A DNA stretch of 9,841 nucleotides from a bacterium (GCA_014382085.1 JACNKJ010000088.1:1-9841), one strand, 5' to 3'. Numbered from the stretch's first letter, positions 1 to 6,652 are shown. The notes: generated by a model not told the origin, from the letters alone. Translations and numbers: made by a program.

Positions 1-396
1 GGATTTTTGGTGATGGTTCTGTCGGGGCTTCAGCGTTCACAGTTCACGACGCCGGGCACCTTGCTGCAGAATCTCTTCAACTACATCATGATTCCTTGCC
101 AGGCGACCATCTTCTCCATGCTCGCATTCTACATCGCCAGTGCGGCCTACCGGGCATTTCGCATTCGCACTTTGCTGGCCTCGGTGTTGTTGGTGACGGC
201 CTTCATCGTGATGATGCGCATCATTCCACTACCCGAGCCCCTGTCCAGTTGGAACAGTTCACTGGTTCAGTGGATTCTCGCGGTGCCCAACATGGCGGCC
301 AAACGCGCCATCATCATAGGCGTCGGCCTGGGAGCGATCTCATACAGCATGAAGATCATACTCGGCATCGAACGCGGCTACATGGGAGGTGAATGA
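1..396 (+). CDS. Polytopic membrane protein, 5' end outside window
   Basis: The reading frame is open from the first base, so the true start lies upstream and only the last ~131 residues are visible. They are strongly hydrophobic, with helices at about residues 25-48, 53-73 and one or two more between 85 and 120, ending in a short polar tail. I recognise no family motif. The TGA stop overlaps the start of the next gene (ATGATG at 393-398), which indicates translational coupling. The same strand, close spacing and membrane character of the next two products suggest one operon and possibly one membrane complex. The function is unknown. I am sure it is a coding region, but not what it does. Confidence 0.8.
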   Translation, partial: GFLVMVLSGLQRSQFTTPGTLLQNLFNYIMIPCQATIFSMLAFYIASAAYRAFRIRTLLASVLLVTAFIVMMRIIPLPEPLSSWNSSLVQWILAVPNMAAKRAIIIGVGLGAISYSMKIILGIERGYMGGE

Positions 397-1232
397 TGTC
401 AACGCCCTGGTACGACAGATTGCTTAACATCGACCGCCGTTGGATCTACTTGCTCATGGCCGTCGCGGTGATCATTCCGGCTATTTGGCCCTTCACAGTG
501 CCGGTAGGAATTTCGGGAGAAGTGCGGGCAGTCTACAATTTCGTGGAAGAGCTAGAGCCCGGGGAAGTCATACTCCTGGCCATCGACTACGATCCCAGCA
601 CGCTGGCCGAACTTCATCCCATGGCCGAGGGCCTTCTCAATCAGGCCTTCGAAAAGGACGCGCGAATCATTGTCGTCTCGCTCTCCCAGTTCGGGCCTGC
701 CATGGCCGATGAAATCATCACGCGCGTTGCGACATCGCAGGGCAAGGAGCACGGGAGGGATTACACCTTCCTAGGCTACAAGCCCTATCCGGCCATCACC
801 ATTCTCGCCATGGGCACCGATTTCCGCGTGCCCTTCCCCACCGACTACTATGGTACGCCGGTGGACGAAATTCCCATGATGCAGGACTTGCACAACTTCA
901 GCGACGTGGAATGCGTGATCGCTTTGGCCGGCGGCAGCGCCGCGGACATGTGGATTCAGTACGGCAACGCCAAGTACGGCGTGCCGGTAGCCTTGGGAGT
1001 GACCGGGGTCATGGCCTCGGATTACTATCCCTACCTTCAGTCGCGGCAGATCTTCGGATTGCTGCCGGGGGTGAAGGGTGCGGCCGAGTATGAAAACTTG
1101 CTGGGCAAAATCGGCGAGGCATCTCGAGGCATGCCCTATCAGATGACCAGCCATCTTCTGATCATCGTCGTCATGATCATCGCGAACATTGGTTACATCG
1201 CCCGGCGCCGGGCACTCGGAACGATGAGGTAG
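396..1232 (+). CDS. Membrane-anchored protein with large extracytoplasmic domain, unknown function
   Basis: The product is 278 residues. One membrane helix lies near the N-terminus (about 17-37), followed by a soluble domain of some 215 residues, a second helix near the C-terminus (about 253-269) and an RRR-rich end. Positive charges next to both helices (NIDRR and RRR) place both termini in the cytoplasm and the domain outside. The domain alternates hydrophobic strands with helices ('VILLAIDYDP', 'ARIIVVSLSQFG', 'CVIALAGGSAADMW') and so looks like an alpha/beta fold; I cannot name the family. An ATG at 393 is also possible, but GGAGGT at 385-390 is properly spaced only for the ATG at 396. 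The gene overlaps its upstream neighbour and ends four bases before the next start, so the three are surely co-translated. Confidence 0.85.
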   Translation: MSTPWYDRLLNIDRRWIYLLMAVAVIIPAIWPFTVPVGISGEVRAVYNFVEELEPGEVILLAIDYDPSTLAELHPMAEGLLNQAFEKDARIIVVSLSQFGPAMADEIITRVATSQGKEHGRDYTFLGYKPYPAITILAMGTDFRVPFPTDYYGTPVDEIPMMQDLHNFSDVECVIALAGGSAADMWIQYGNAKYGVPVALGVTGVMASDYYPYLQSRQIFGLLPGVKGAAEYENLLGKIGEASRGMPYQMTSHLLIIVVMIIANIGYIARRRALGTMR

Positions 1233-1235
1233 CGC

Positions 1236-1871
1236 GTGGAACCTACTTGGAGCACACTTGCATGGCAGGGAATCGCGGTCTTTCTGACCTTGGCCGTATT
1301 TTCCTTCCTCTATAAGGACAACCCCTTTTACAAGTTCGCCGAACGCCTTTGGGTGGGAGTCGCCACCGGCTATTGGACCATGTTGCTTTATCATCAAGGA
1401 TTCAGCGACAAAGTCCTCATGCCGATTTTCCAGCAGCACAAGTGGTACTACCTGATTCCGGTCGCGCTCGGCTTCGTCATGTGGTTCCGCCTGTCTCCCA
1501 AGCTGGGATGGCTGAGTCGCTACGCCCTGGGATTCTATGTGGGAATTTCCACAGGCATCTTCATTCCACTTGCTTTCAAAACTGCTGTTTTCCTGCAAGT
1601 GGAAGGTACCATCCGTCCCGTGTCGGGGCTTGCCGAGGGAATCAACTTCACCCTTGCCCTGCTTGGCGTGATCTTCGCATTGACCTACTTTTTCTTCTCC
1701 AAGCCTCATAAGGGCGTTCTTGGAGTGATGTCAAAAGCCGGCATCTACACGCTCATGGTCGGCTTCGGTGCCGGCTTTGGTCTTACCGTCATGGGCCGCG
1801 TGGCCTTGCTGGTCCAGCGTGTGATCTTCATGCGCGACTGGTTCGTGGACTTGTTCGGGAAGGCATTCTAG
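1236..1871 (+). CDS. Six-helix integral membrane protein, unknown function
   Basis: The product is 211 residues and mostly hydrophobic. Likely membrane helices lie near residues 9-26, 37-54, 70-86, 92-115, 131-152 and 164-192. It starts with GTG at 1236, preceded by GAGGT at 1225-1229 with normal spacing, four bases after the stop of the previous gene. No catalytic or transporter signature is evident to me. It is the last member of the three-gene membrane cluster. Its TAG stop is also the first part of the palindromic repeat that follows. It could be the integral partner of the extracytoplasmic domain encoded just upstream, but that rests on position only. Confidence 0.85.
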   Translation: MEPTWSTLAWQGIAVFLTLAVFSFLYKDNPFYKFAERLWVGVATGYWTMLLYHQGFSDKVLMPIFQQHKWYYLIPVALGFVMWFRLSPKLGWLSRYALGFYVGISTGIFIPLAFKTAVFLQVEGTIRPVSGLAEGINFTLALLGVIFALTYFFFSKPHKGVLGVMSKAGIYTLMVGFGAGFGLTVMGRVALLVQRVIFMRDWFVDLFGKAF

Positions 1872-1940
1872 CGAGAAAGATCTTGCCACTCGCTTCGCGC
1901 TCGAAGGCTCGCGAGGCGCTCGCTGGCAAATCTTTCTCGC
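1869..1940 (+). repeat. Palindromic repeat, copy 1 (54-bp core)
   Basis: The 18-nt left arm (1871-1888, beginning GCGAGAAAGATCTTGCCA) pairs with the right arm (1924-1940, TGGCAAATCTTTCTCGC) with one bulged base. The interior, 1889-1923, can form a second stem, with 1896-1900 against 1911-1915. It starts within the TAG stop of the preceding gene and ends 13 bases before the Shine-Dalgarno sequence of the next. No T-tract follows, so it is not a standard intrinsic terminator. The core (1879-1932) matches a second copy at 8903-8956 on the other strand at 45 of 54 positions with no gap. It could be a REP-like DNA element or a structured mRNA segment that stabilises or separates cistrons. Confidence 0.8.
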
Positions 1941-1963
1941 TTGGAAAAGGAAGAGGAGTGCTG

Positions 1964-2662
1964 ATGGGAATCAAACTCTACTTCGCCGTCCTTGTTCTGC
2001 TTTCGACAAGTACAATCTTGCTGGCAGATCCCTGCGTTGCTCCCGACAATGGAAGCAACACGGTGGATCTACCTCCTAGCTCATGCGCCTACTATGGTCC
2101 CATGGTGATCGTTGATGGATTGCCCCCAGGATCCACCATTGAAATAAATGCCAAGTTCGATGACTTCCAGTTTCATTTCGATTGTGGCGGGGGGAACGGC
2201 ACTCTTGGAGGAGGGCGCATCTGTGTGGATGTCAGATTGCCCCTGACCATGACGGGCACTGGCGGCTACTCAAGCTTCTTCTTTGAAACCGCTCTCTATG
2301 GATTCATGGAAGTTCATACCGCGCCTCGCGTACCTGGAACCGATTCCTTCGACACAGCGCTTTTCCATCTCGAGTCGGGCCATTCAGGGGATTACCATTT
2401 CGCCCATCTCGATGTTGCCATCGGCGACGGTTTGGGCTTCCCCAGCCCCGGGCATACGGATCTCACCGAGCTTCCCGGCGGAGATTTCAACGTAGATAGC
2501 TTCTTCGATATCACTTACCGCATCAACTTCACAGGGACGCCTACTGGAGATTTAAGCGGACTTTCAGGATCAACCGTAGGCACCAGCCGGATTTCTTTGG
2601 GTGAACCCTACACTGCCGCAAGAGAAAGTAGCTGGAGCTTCGTCAAGTCCAGCTACCGATAG
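1964..2662 (+). CDS. Secreted protein with shared W-S-x-V-K C-terminal tail (A)
   Basis: The product is 232 residues. I chose the ATG at 1964 because GAGGAG at 1953-1958 precedes it at good spacing and because it gives a clean signal peptide (residues 1-21, cleavage likely after LLLA). An upstream in-frame start at 1883 would translate the palindromic repeat and bury the signal peptide, so I reject it. The mature part is Gly/Asp/Phe-rich with four Cys, probably a beta-sandwich. No enzyme motif is visible. It ends T-AAR-E-SSWSFVKSSYR, the tail shared with three other secreted proteins in this window. No promoter fits between the repeat and the gene, so it may be read from the upstream operon. 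It converges with the next gene, with 38 bp between the stops. Confidence 0.8.
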   Translation: MGIKLYFAVLVLLSTSTILLADPCVAPDNGSNTVDLPPSSCAYYGPMVIVDGLPPGSTIEINAKFDDFQFHFDCGGGNGTLGGGRICVDVRLPLTMTGTGGYSSFFFETALYGFMEVHTAPRVPGTDSFDTALFHLESGHSGDYHFAHLDVAIGDGLGFPSPGHTDLTELPGGDFNVDSFFDITYRINFTGTPTGDLSGLSGSTVGTSRISLGEPYTAARESSWSFVKSSYR

Positions 2663-2700
2663 CCATTGATTTTCGGGGTCGCCTTCGCTCCTTTCCCAAC

Positions 2701-3480
2701 TTAATAGAGGCTCTTCACCTGGCTCCAGCTAGTTTCTTCCGTAGGCGTGGCGCCATAGGGATTCTTGTCCCACCAGGTCAGGTAGCTGTATGCAAAGCCA
2801 TCGTAACTGCTTTCCATAAGCAGAAGCCAAAATCGGAAATCTGATGAAACCCAGGCCCACTGATCTTTGGTCACGGTGTTCCGGTTCAGGTCGGCCACAT
2901 TCACCTGTTCGCGATAGAGGTGATATCGAACGACATTGTGATAGGTGCCCGAGGGCAGGATCAAGGTTCCATAGCCATCCGCTTCAAACTCGACCGTTCC
3001 GGTAAATGGATAGGGGCTTTCGCCAAGCCACCAGGTACCCGAAAAATCATCTTGAGAAGTACTACCGTATGTGTAGGGAAGGGGTAAAATTTGTTCGGTA
3101 TCGTCGTACATGGTCTTAGCCACGAGGAACTCGGAGACGGGTACAGCGAAACCCTCGGCGCTGAGGTCACCACGCGAGATTTTGTAGTAGCTGTGAGTAT
3201 CGGTCCAACTTATCCCGCTCAAAGTCGACTCTGTGAAATCTTCCCACCAATCGGTTGTGGAGGGTTCGACAAAATCGAAGTACTCTGAGTCTTCTTCCAC
3301 TAAACCGCTGTGGTCCCAGGTTTGATTCGCACCGGCCGAACCGGGTGTGGGAGCATCCCAATTGATGCCGATGGTCACATGGTCGCCAATTTGGGGAAGG
3401 TTGCCCTCGGTGATCGTGGCCTGGGACAAGACCAGACTGGGAAGACCAGCCATAGCGATGACAATCGCAATCAGCTTCAT
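2701..3480 (-). CDS. Secreted protein of Bacteroidota-like type with W-S-x-V-K tail (B)
   Basis: The product is 259 residues, starting at an ATG (3478-3480) with AGGAG 5 nt upstream. The signal peptide is about residues 1-19 (cleavage near VLS|QAT). The mature protein is rich in Trp, Tyr, Thr and Gly. It has an early segment 'PTPGSAGANQTWDHS' and a later 'DGYGTLILPSGTYHNV'. From memory, such segments are typical of secreted proteins in Bacteroidota that carry a type IX secretion domain at the C-terminus. Here that domain is absent and the protein ends T-PTE-E-TSWSQVKSLY. A good promoter lies upstream at 3546-3574. Biochemical function is unknown; it is probably a surface or secreted beta-rich protein. 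Confidence 0.8.
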   Translation of the reverse strand: MKLIAIVIAMAGLPSLVLSQATITEGNLPQIGDHVTIGINWDAPTPGSAGANQTWDHSGLVEEDSEYFDFVEPSTTDWWEDFTESTLSGISWTDTHSYYKISRGDLSAEGFAVPVSEFLVAKTMYDDTEQILPLPYTYGSTSQDDFSGTWWLGESPYPFTGTVEFEADGYGTLILPSGTYHNVVRYHLYREQVNVADLNRNTVTKDQWAWVSSDFRFWLLLMESSYDGFAYSYLTWWDKNPYGATPTEETSWSQVKSLY

Positions 3481-3545
3481 GCGCTCTCCTTGTGTGTTTC
3501 CTTGTTGGGCATTGCAGATTCATTCAATTAATTCCAGAATTAGCA

Positions 3546-3574
3546 GTAATAGTATCGCTTTATCGGCACGTCAA
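3546..3574 (-). promoter_or_regulatory. Sigma70-type promoter for secreted protein B
   Basis: Reading leftward, TTGACG (3574-3569) is followed after 17 bases by TATTAC (3551-3546). Both are close to the -35 and -10 consensus at ideal spacing. Transcription would start near 3539, giving a leader of about 58 nt that contains the AGGAG ribosome binding site at 3490-3486. Confidence 0.6.
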
Positions 3575-3672
3575 CGGAATAGAGGATCTCCTACTGAAAC
3601 TACTTCTACCTAAAAGAAGTGGCATCATGGCCTGTGCGCCTCAAGGAAAGCAGAACTCGGCCCCAGCATATA

Positions 3673-3807
3673 TCGCCATTTACGACGAGATATAGGCGAC
3701 CATCTACAATATCCGCCACATATGACGAATTAGAATTACAATTGCTAAAATTCGTTATATCTGGCGACTTATATTGACATTCATCAATAATTCGTCTAAT
3801 GTGACGA
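3673..3807 (+). promoter_or_regulatory. Phased array of four dyad operators upstream of hipB
   Basis: Four 16-bp elements of form TCGYC-N6-GRCGA occur at 3673-3688 (TCGCC..GACGA), 3713-3728 (CCGCC..GACGA), 3752-3767 (TCGTT..GGCGA) and 3792-3807 (TCGTC..GACGA). Start-to-start distances are 40, 39 and 40 bp, just under four helical turns, so all sites face a similar side of the DNA. The second and third are embedded in a longer inverted repeat (3714-3731 against 3749-3766, 16 of 18 matching). The fourth overlaps the presumed -10 box. E. coli HipB is known to bind several dyads (TATCC-N8-GGATA) in its own promoter and repress it. By analogy these are HipB or HipBA binding sites with a different sequence. 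Confidence 0.7.
3774..3802 (+). promoter_or_regulatory. Likely hipBA promoter
   Basis: A perfect TTGACA lies at 3774-3779. The -10 could be TAATGT (3797-3802, 17-bp spacer) or TCTAAT (3795-3800, 15-bp spacer, closer to consensus). Both lie inside the fourth operator, so a bound repressor would block RNA polymerase. With the 17-bp spacer, transcription starts at about 3809-3810, directly at the first ATG of hipB. Confidence 0.5.
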
Positions 3808-3809
3808 TT

Positions 3810-4175
3810 ATGAAACTAGAAACAAATATGAGCGATTCAGCCATTCTGTCCCAGCTAGGACGTGCTCTCGCACAACGCCGTATTGAAATGGGACTCACCC
3901 AGGCGGAGCTCGCAAGACGGGCCGGTGTGGGCAAGCGAACTCTGGAGCGTATGGAGTCGGGAAGCTCCTGCCAGAGCAGCATCCTTGTTCGCATCCTGCG
4001 CGCGCTTGACGCCCTCGACTTCCTAAGCCGAATCAGCGCCACGGAAGGACCGAGCCCCTTGGACCTATTGAAGAGAAGGGGCAAGACTCGAAAACGGGTA
4101 AGCTCCAAACGAGGCTCAGATCCTGACGCTGAAGCCAAAGAAGGCGGCGGCTGGACCTGGGGGGATGAAGTATGA
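3810..4175 (+). CDS. hipB: HipB-like antitoxin and repressor (XRE family HTH)
   Basis: The product is 121 residues from the ATG at 3810, or 115 from the in-frame ATG at 3828; neither has a good Shine-Dalgarno sequence, and the mRNA may be leaderless at 3810. The Cro/C1-type helix-turn-helix spans about residues 28-51 ('GLTQAELARRAGVGKRTLERMESG' region, recognition helix around GKRTLERME). A basic linker follows with SPLDLLKRRGKTRKR, a layout seen in regulators that travel with HipA kinases. The last four bases overlap hipA (ATGA). As in the E. coli system, it should bind and neutralise HipA and repress its own promoter through the four upstream dyads. The family call is firm; the start is not. 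Confidence 0.88.
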   Translation: MKLETNMSDSAILSQLGRALAQRRIEMGLTQAELARRAGVGKRTLERMESGSSCQSSILVRILRALDALDFLSRISATEGPSPLDLLKRRGKTRKRVSSKRGSDPDAEAKEGGGWTWGDEV

Positions 4176-5479
4176 CGACCGTTGCGGGTGTGAGACTCTG
4201 GGGCAGTCGAATCGGAGCCGTGGCCATGGAGGAAGGCGAATCCACGGCCTCATTCCAGTACGATCCCGATTTCATCGGCAGCGGTATCCAAGTGGCGCCT
4301 ATTGCAATGCCCCTGGACAGTCGAATCTATCGTTTTCCCTTGCTGTCCGGAGAAACCTTCCACGGACTACCCGGCCTTCTAGCCGATTCCCTCCCCGATC
4401 GTTTCGGTAGAGCGCTCATCGACGCATGGCTAGCAAGCCAGGGGCGCTCGCCTCAATCCTTCAACGCGGTGGAGCGGCTCTGTTACACAGGCGCACGGGG
4501 AATGGGCGCGCTCGAATTCGAGCCGGCACTGGGACCGCGGCCAAGAAAGGCTACGCAGATCCAGGTGGACAAGCTGGTCGAACTGGCCTCGGATATTTTA
4601 GCCAAGCGAGCCGGCTTGCGAGCCTCCTTCACCGACAAGGACAAGTCGGAGGCCATGCGCGACATCCTTCGCATCGGAACCTCGGCCGGTGGTGCGAGAG
4701 CCAAGGCGGTGATCGCCTGGAATCCCGCTACGCAGGAAGTTCGATCCGGGCAGGTAGAGGCCGATGATGGATTCGAGTACTGGCTCATCAAGTTCGACGG
4801 AGTCAGCGGCAACAAGGACAAGGAAATCGAAGATCCTCATGGATTCGGCGCCATCGAATACGCTTACGCCAACATGGCTCGCGACGCCGGCATCCGCATC
4901 AGTGATTGCGACCTTCTGGAGGAAAACGGCAGGCGACACTTCATGACTCGCCGATTTGACCGCATGGAAGGTGGAGGAAAACTGCACATGCAGTCGCTTT
5001 GCGCTATGGGGCACTACGATTTCAACATGGCGGGAGCTCATAGCTACGAGCAGGCCCTTTTGATCATTCGGCGACTAGGCCTGCCAATCGAGAATATTGA
5101 GGAATTGTACCGGCGCATGGTCTTCAACGTTATCGGGCGCAATCAGGATGATCATGTGAAGAACATCGCCTTCCTTATGGATCGTCGCGGCAATTGGTCC
5201 CTGTCCCCCGCCTTCGACGTCACCTACAGTTATAATCCCAGTGGGCAATGGACCTCGATGCACCAGATGACACTGAACGGCAAGCGAGACGAGTTTAGCC
5301 TCGACGACTTCAAGGCCGTGGCCACATCCTGCTCGATGAAACGGGGTAGAGCAGAAGCCATACTGGAAGAGCTAAGGCAGGTGATCTCCAACTGGAGAGA
5401 CTACGCCGATGCTGCAAAGGTGGATAAGCGACATAGAGATCTGATTCATAACACTCTACGACTGGACCCCTTTCACTAG
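4172..5479 (+). CDS. hipA: HipA-type serine/threonine protein kinase toxin
   Basis: The product is 435 residues, full length for the family (E. coli HipA has 440). The N-terminal HipA_N part includes 'GLPGLLADSLPDRFGR' (66-80). The kinase part shows the flexible loop GTSAGGARAK (169-178), where Ser171 matches the autophosphorylation Ser150 of E. coli. It also shows an ATP-binding Lys207 in YWLIKF, the catalytic N-x-D-D-H-x-K-N (324-331, Asp326 matching Asp309) and a metal-binding Asp349 in PAFDV (matching Asp332, with the same 23-residue interval). The catalytic residues are all present, so an active kinase is expected. E. coli HipA phosphorylates glutamyl-tRNA synthetase; the target here is unknown. 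It is coupled to hipB by a 4-base overlap, and no terminator was seen after it. Confidence 0.95.
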   Translation: MTTVAGVRLWGSRIGAVAMEEGESTASFQYDPDFIGSGIQVAPIAMPLDSRIYRFPLLSGETFHGLPGLLADSLPDRFGRALIDAWLASQGRSPQSFNAVERLCYTGARGMGALEFEPALGPRPRKATQIQVDKLVELASDILAKRAGLRASFTDKDKSEAMRDILRIGTSAGGARAKAVIAWNPATQEVRSGQVEADDGFEYWLIKFDGVSGNKDKEIEDPHGFGAIEYAYANMARDAGIRISDCDLLEENGRRHFMTRRFDRMEGGGKLHMQSLCAMGHYDFNMAGAHSYEQALLIIRRLGLPIENIEELYRRMVFNVIGRNQDDHVKNIAFLMDRRGNWSLSPAFDVTYSYNPSGQWTSMHQMTLNGKRDEFSLDDFKAVATSCSMKRGRAEAILEELRQVISNWRDYADAAKVDKRHRDLIHNTLRLDPFH

Positions 5480-5544
5480 ATATTCCCCTCGGTTTCATGT
5501 ATTGATGGATGGGTCAAGATTCTTCAAATCAAAGGGAGAGGCCC

Positions 5545-5883
5545 GTGAAGTACAAATTCACGCAAGATGGCGACGTCACGGTACTGGCGTTCTCGGGTAA
5601 CGTCACGGGCGGCCCCGACGCCGACAAACTCCATGAGGAAATCAAATCCCATCTCGAAGATGGATCCCGAAAGTTCCTCTTGGACTTTTCCAAGACCAAG
5701 TGGATCAACTCAACGGGTTTGGGCATCGTCGCCGCAGCACACATGTCAGTACGGGCAGCCGAAGGCCGACTGGCCATTTGTGGAACCAACGAACGTATCG
5801 CGGGCGTGTTCTACATCTCGCGCCTTGAGCAGATCATCGAGACTTTCGATGACCTGAAAACGGGACTAGCAGCTCTCGTCTAA
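5545..5883 (+). CDS. STAS-domain protein, anti-sigma factor antagonist type
   Basis: The product is 112 residues from GTG at 5545, chosen because AAGGGAGAGG (5532-5541) precedes it at good spacing; an ATG at 5509 would add 12 polar residues. The whole protein is one STAS domain, with the signature 'WINSTGLGIVAAA' at 53-65. Ser56 sits where SpoIIAA/RsbV-type proteins are phosphorylated, so control by a serine kinase and PP2C phosphatase is plausible. No partner anti-sigma kinase lies nearby. It starts 65 bp after hipA on the same strand but with no sign of coupling, so I do not assume joint function. A bidirectional terminator follows at 5906-5928. Confidence 0.88.
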   Translation: MKYKFTQDGDVTVLAFSGNVTGGPDADKLHEEIKSHLEDGSRKFLLDFSKTKWINSTGLGIVAAAHMSVRAAEGRLAICGTNERIAGVFYISRLEQIIETFDDLKTGLAALV

Positions 5884-5905
5884 TTCGATTCATTGACCTA
5901 GAAAA

Positions 5906-5928
5906 CCCCCGCCGCATCGCGACGGGGG
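5906..5928 (-). terminator. Stereotyped terminator hairpin, copy 1 (bidirectional)
   Basis: CCCCC-GCCGC-ATC-GCGAC-GGGGG forms a 10-bp stem with a 3-nt loop. On the minus strand the one imperfect pair is a G-U wobble and TTTT follows; on the plus strand it is a C-A mismatch followed by TTT. It lies 25 bases beyond the stop of the leftward secreted protein (5954) and 22 bases beyond the stop of the STAS gene, so it probably serves both. Confidence 0.8.
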
Positions 5929-5953
5929 TTTCAGTTTGCACCGACCTTGGAAA

Positions 5954-6550
5954 CTAGTAGAGCGATTTGACGCCGCTCCAAGTGCTTTCCACTGTGGATG
6001 TGCCGCCGGGGACACCATTGATCCAATAGTTGAAATTCTGACCGAGGTAGGTGGAGACCGCAGGCGCGCTCGCGGGCATTCCCGCGCCATAGGAATTGCT
6101 CCAGTAAGCGACCAGGGAACTGCTATCCAACAGACCCATGCGGGGATTCGCGCCGGTCTCATAGAGCGCCATCATCCAATAGGTGCCGGCTGGAATGATG
6201 GGCGTGGAAGTGAACGCGAGGTTGTCATAGATCGCCACGCTGTCCAGATAGTGCGCCCCGGTTACCGCCATCAAGTCCATGGGATAGCCATTGGTGACAT
6301 CGGTTGAGTAGAGCCCGAAAATGGCGTTATCGGCGAGTGGAGCGCCAAATTCCTCATGGCCGTACATCATGCCGAAGCTCTGAAGCTCAAAAGCGATGGG
6401 GACCACTACCTGGACCCCAAGAACATAGTTGGGCGAGTGAGATGACATGGCCTCAAAGGGCGTAGTGTTTCCATAGGTGTCGGCATTGGCGACACCGACC
6501 ATTGCAAATGTGAGCACGCAAAACACCGCTGCTAGTTTGCGAATTTTCAT
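5954..6550 (-). CDS. Secreted protein with W-S-x-V-K tail (C)
   Basis: The product is 198 residues with a clear signal peptide (1-23, MKIRKLAAVF..., cleavage near ANA|DTY). The mature part has the strand-rich look of a beta-sandwich (for example 'SFGMMYGHEEFG', 'IIPAGTYWMMALYE'), has no Cys and shows no catalytic motif. It ends T-STV-E-STWSGVKSLY, the shared tail. The ribosome site is weak (AGG six bases before ATG). A possible promoter lies at 6623-6652 and the hairpin at 5906-5928 terminates it. Apart from signal peptide and tail it shows no obvious similarity to the other three tailed proteins. Confidence 0.8.
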   Translation of the reverse strand: MKIRKLAAVFCVLTFAMVGVANADTYGNTTPFEAMSSHSPNYVLGVQVVVPIAFELQSFGMMYGHEEFGAPLADNAIFGLYSTDVTNGYPMDLMAVTGAHYLDSVAIYDNLAFTSTPIIPAGTYWMMALYETGANPRMGLLDSSSLVAYWSNSYGAGMPASAPAVSTYLGQNFNYWINGVPGGTSTVESTWSGVKSLY

Positions 6551-6622
6551 GTCTAACCTAGCCTTCCATTATTCTGATGGAAATCCAATCAAGGGACTGT
6601 TTCCCCTGCGTATCCTGGCCGC

Positions 6623-6652
6623 ATTCTAGCAGAATGAGCATGTCGGCAGCAA
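6623..6652 (-). promoter_or_regulatory. Possible promoter for secreted protein C
   Basis: Reading leftward, TTGCTG (6652-6647) and TAGAAT (6628-6623) are separated by 18 bases. The -10 is one base from consensus, the -35 is weak. A small palindrome CATTCT-AGC-AGAATG (6622-6636) covers the -10 and could be an operator. The rest of the 6551-6735 gap holds another palindrome, ATTCAG-GTA-CTGAAT (6692-6706), with no role I can assign. Confidence 0.4.

Larger units (their letters stand above)
3481..3809. other. Divergent intergenic region between secreted protein B and hipBA
   Basis: No protein-coding gene is convincing in these 329 bases. It is more AT-rich than its surroundings. The left part holds the leftward promoter and leader of secreted protein B, and a 12-bp palindrome AATTC-CA-GAATT at about 3530-3541 near the expected transcription start. 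The centre has a short hairpin (arms 3602-3607 and 3615-3620). The right part, from 3673 on, holds the operator array and promoter of hipBA. Confidence 0.7.

Noticed and set aside
771..1709. Long minus-strand open frame (312 codons)
   Set aside because: It lies antisense to two tightly coupled plus-strand membrane genes with good ribosome sites. Its product is rich in His, Gly and Gln with no domain, as expected for a shadow frame.
1871..1940. Intrinsic terminator of the three-gene operon
   Set aside because: The stem is strong but no T-tract follows on the plus strand, and the same element with compensating changes exists elsewhere, so I call it a repeat.
1883..1963. Longer N-terminus for secreted protein A starting at 1883
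   Set aside because: It would translate the palindromic repeat and put 27 polar residues before the signal peptide; the ATG at 1964 has a good ribosome site.
3673..3807. CRISPR-like array (regular 40-bp period)
   Set aside because: The repeated units are only 16 bp, imperfect dyads, one overlaps a promoter, and no Cas gene is present. Operators explain them better.
4598..5041. Minus-strand open frame within hipA
   Set aside because: HipA in this stretch carries the conserved kinase loop and ATP-binding residues; the antisense frame has no ribosome site or recognisable motif.
5480..5544. hipA and the STAS gene as one functional unit
   Set aside because: They are on the same strand with no visible terminator between them, but the 65-bp gap, the separate strong ribosome site and the lack of a known link give no positive support.
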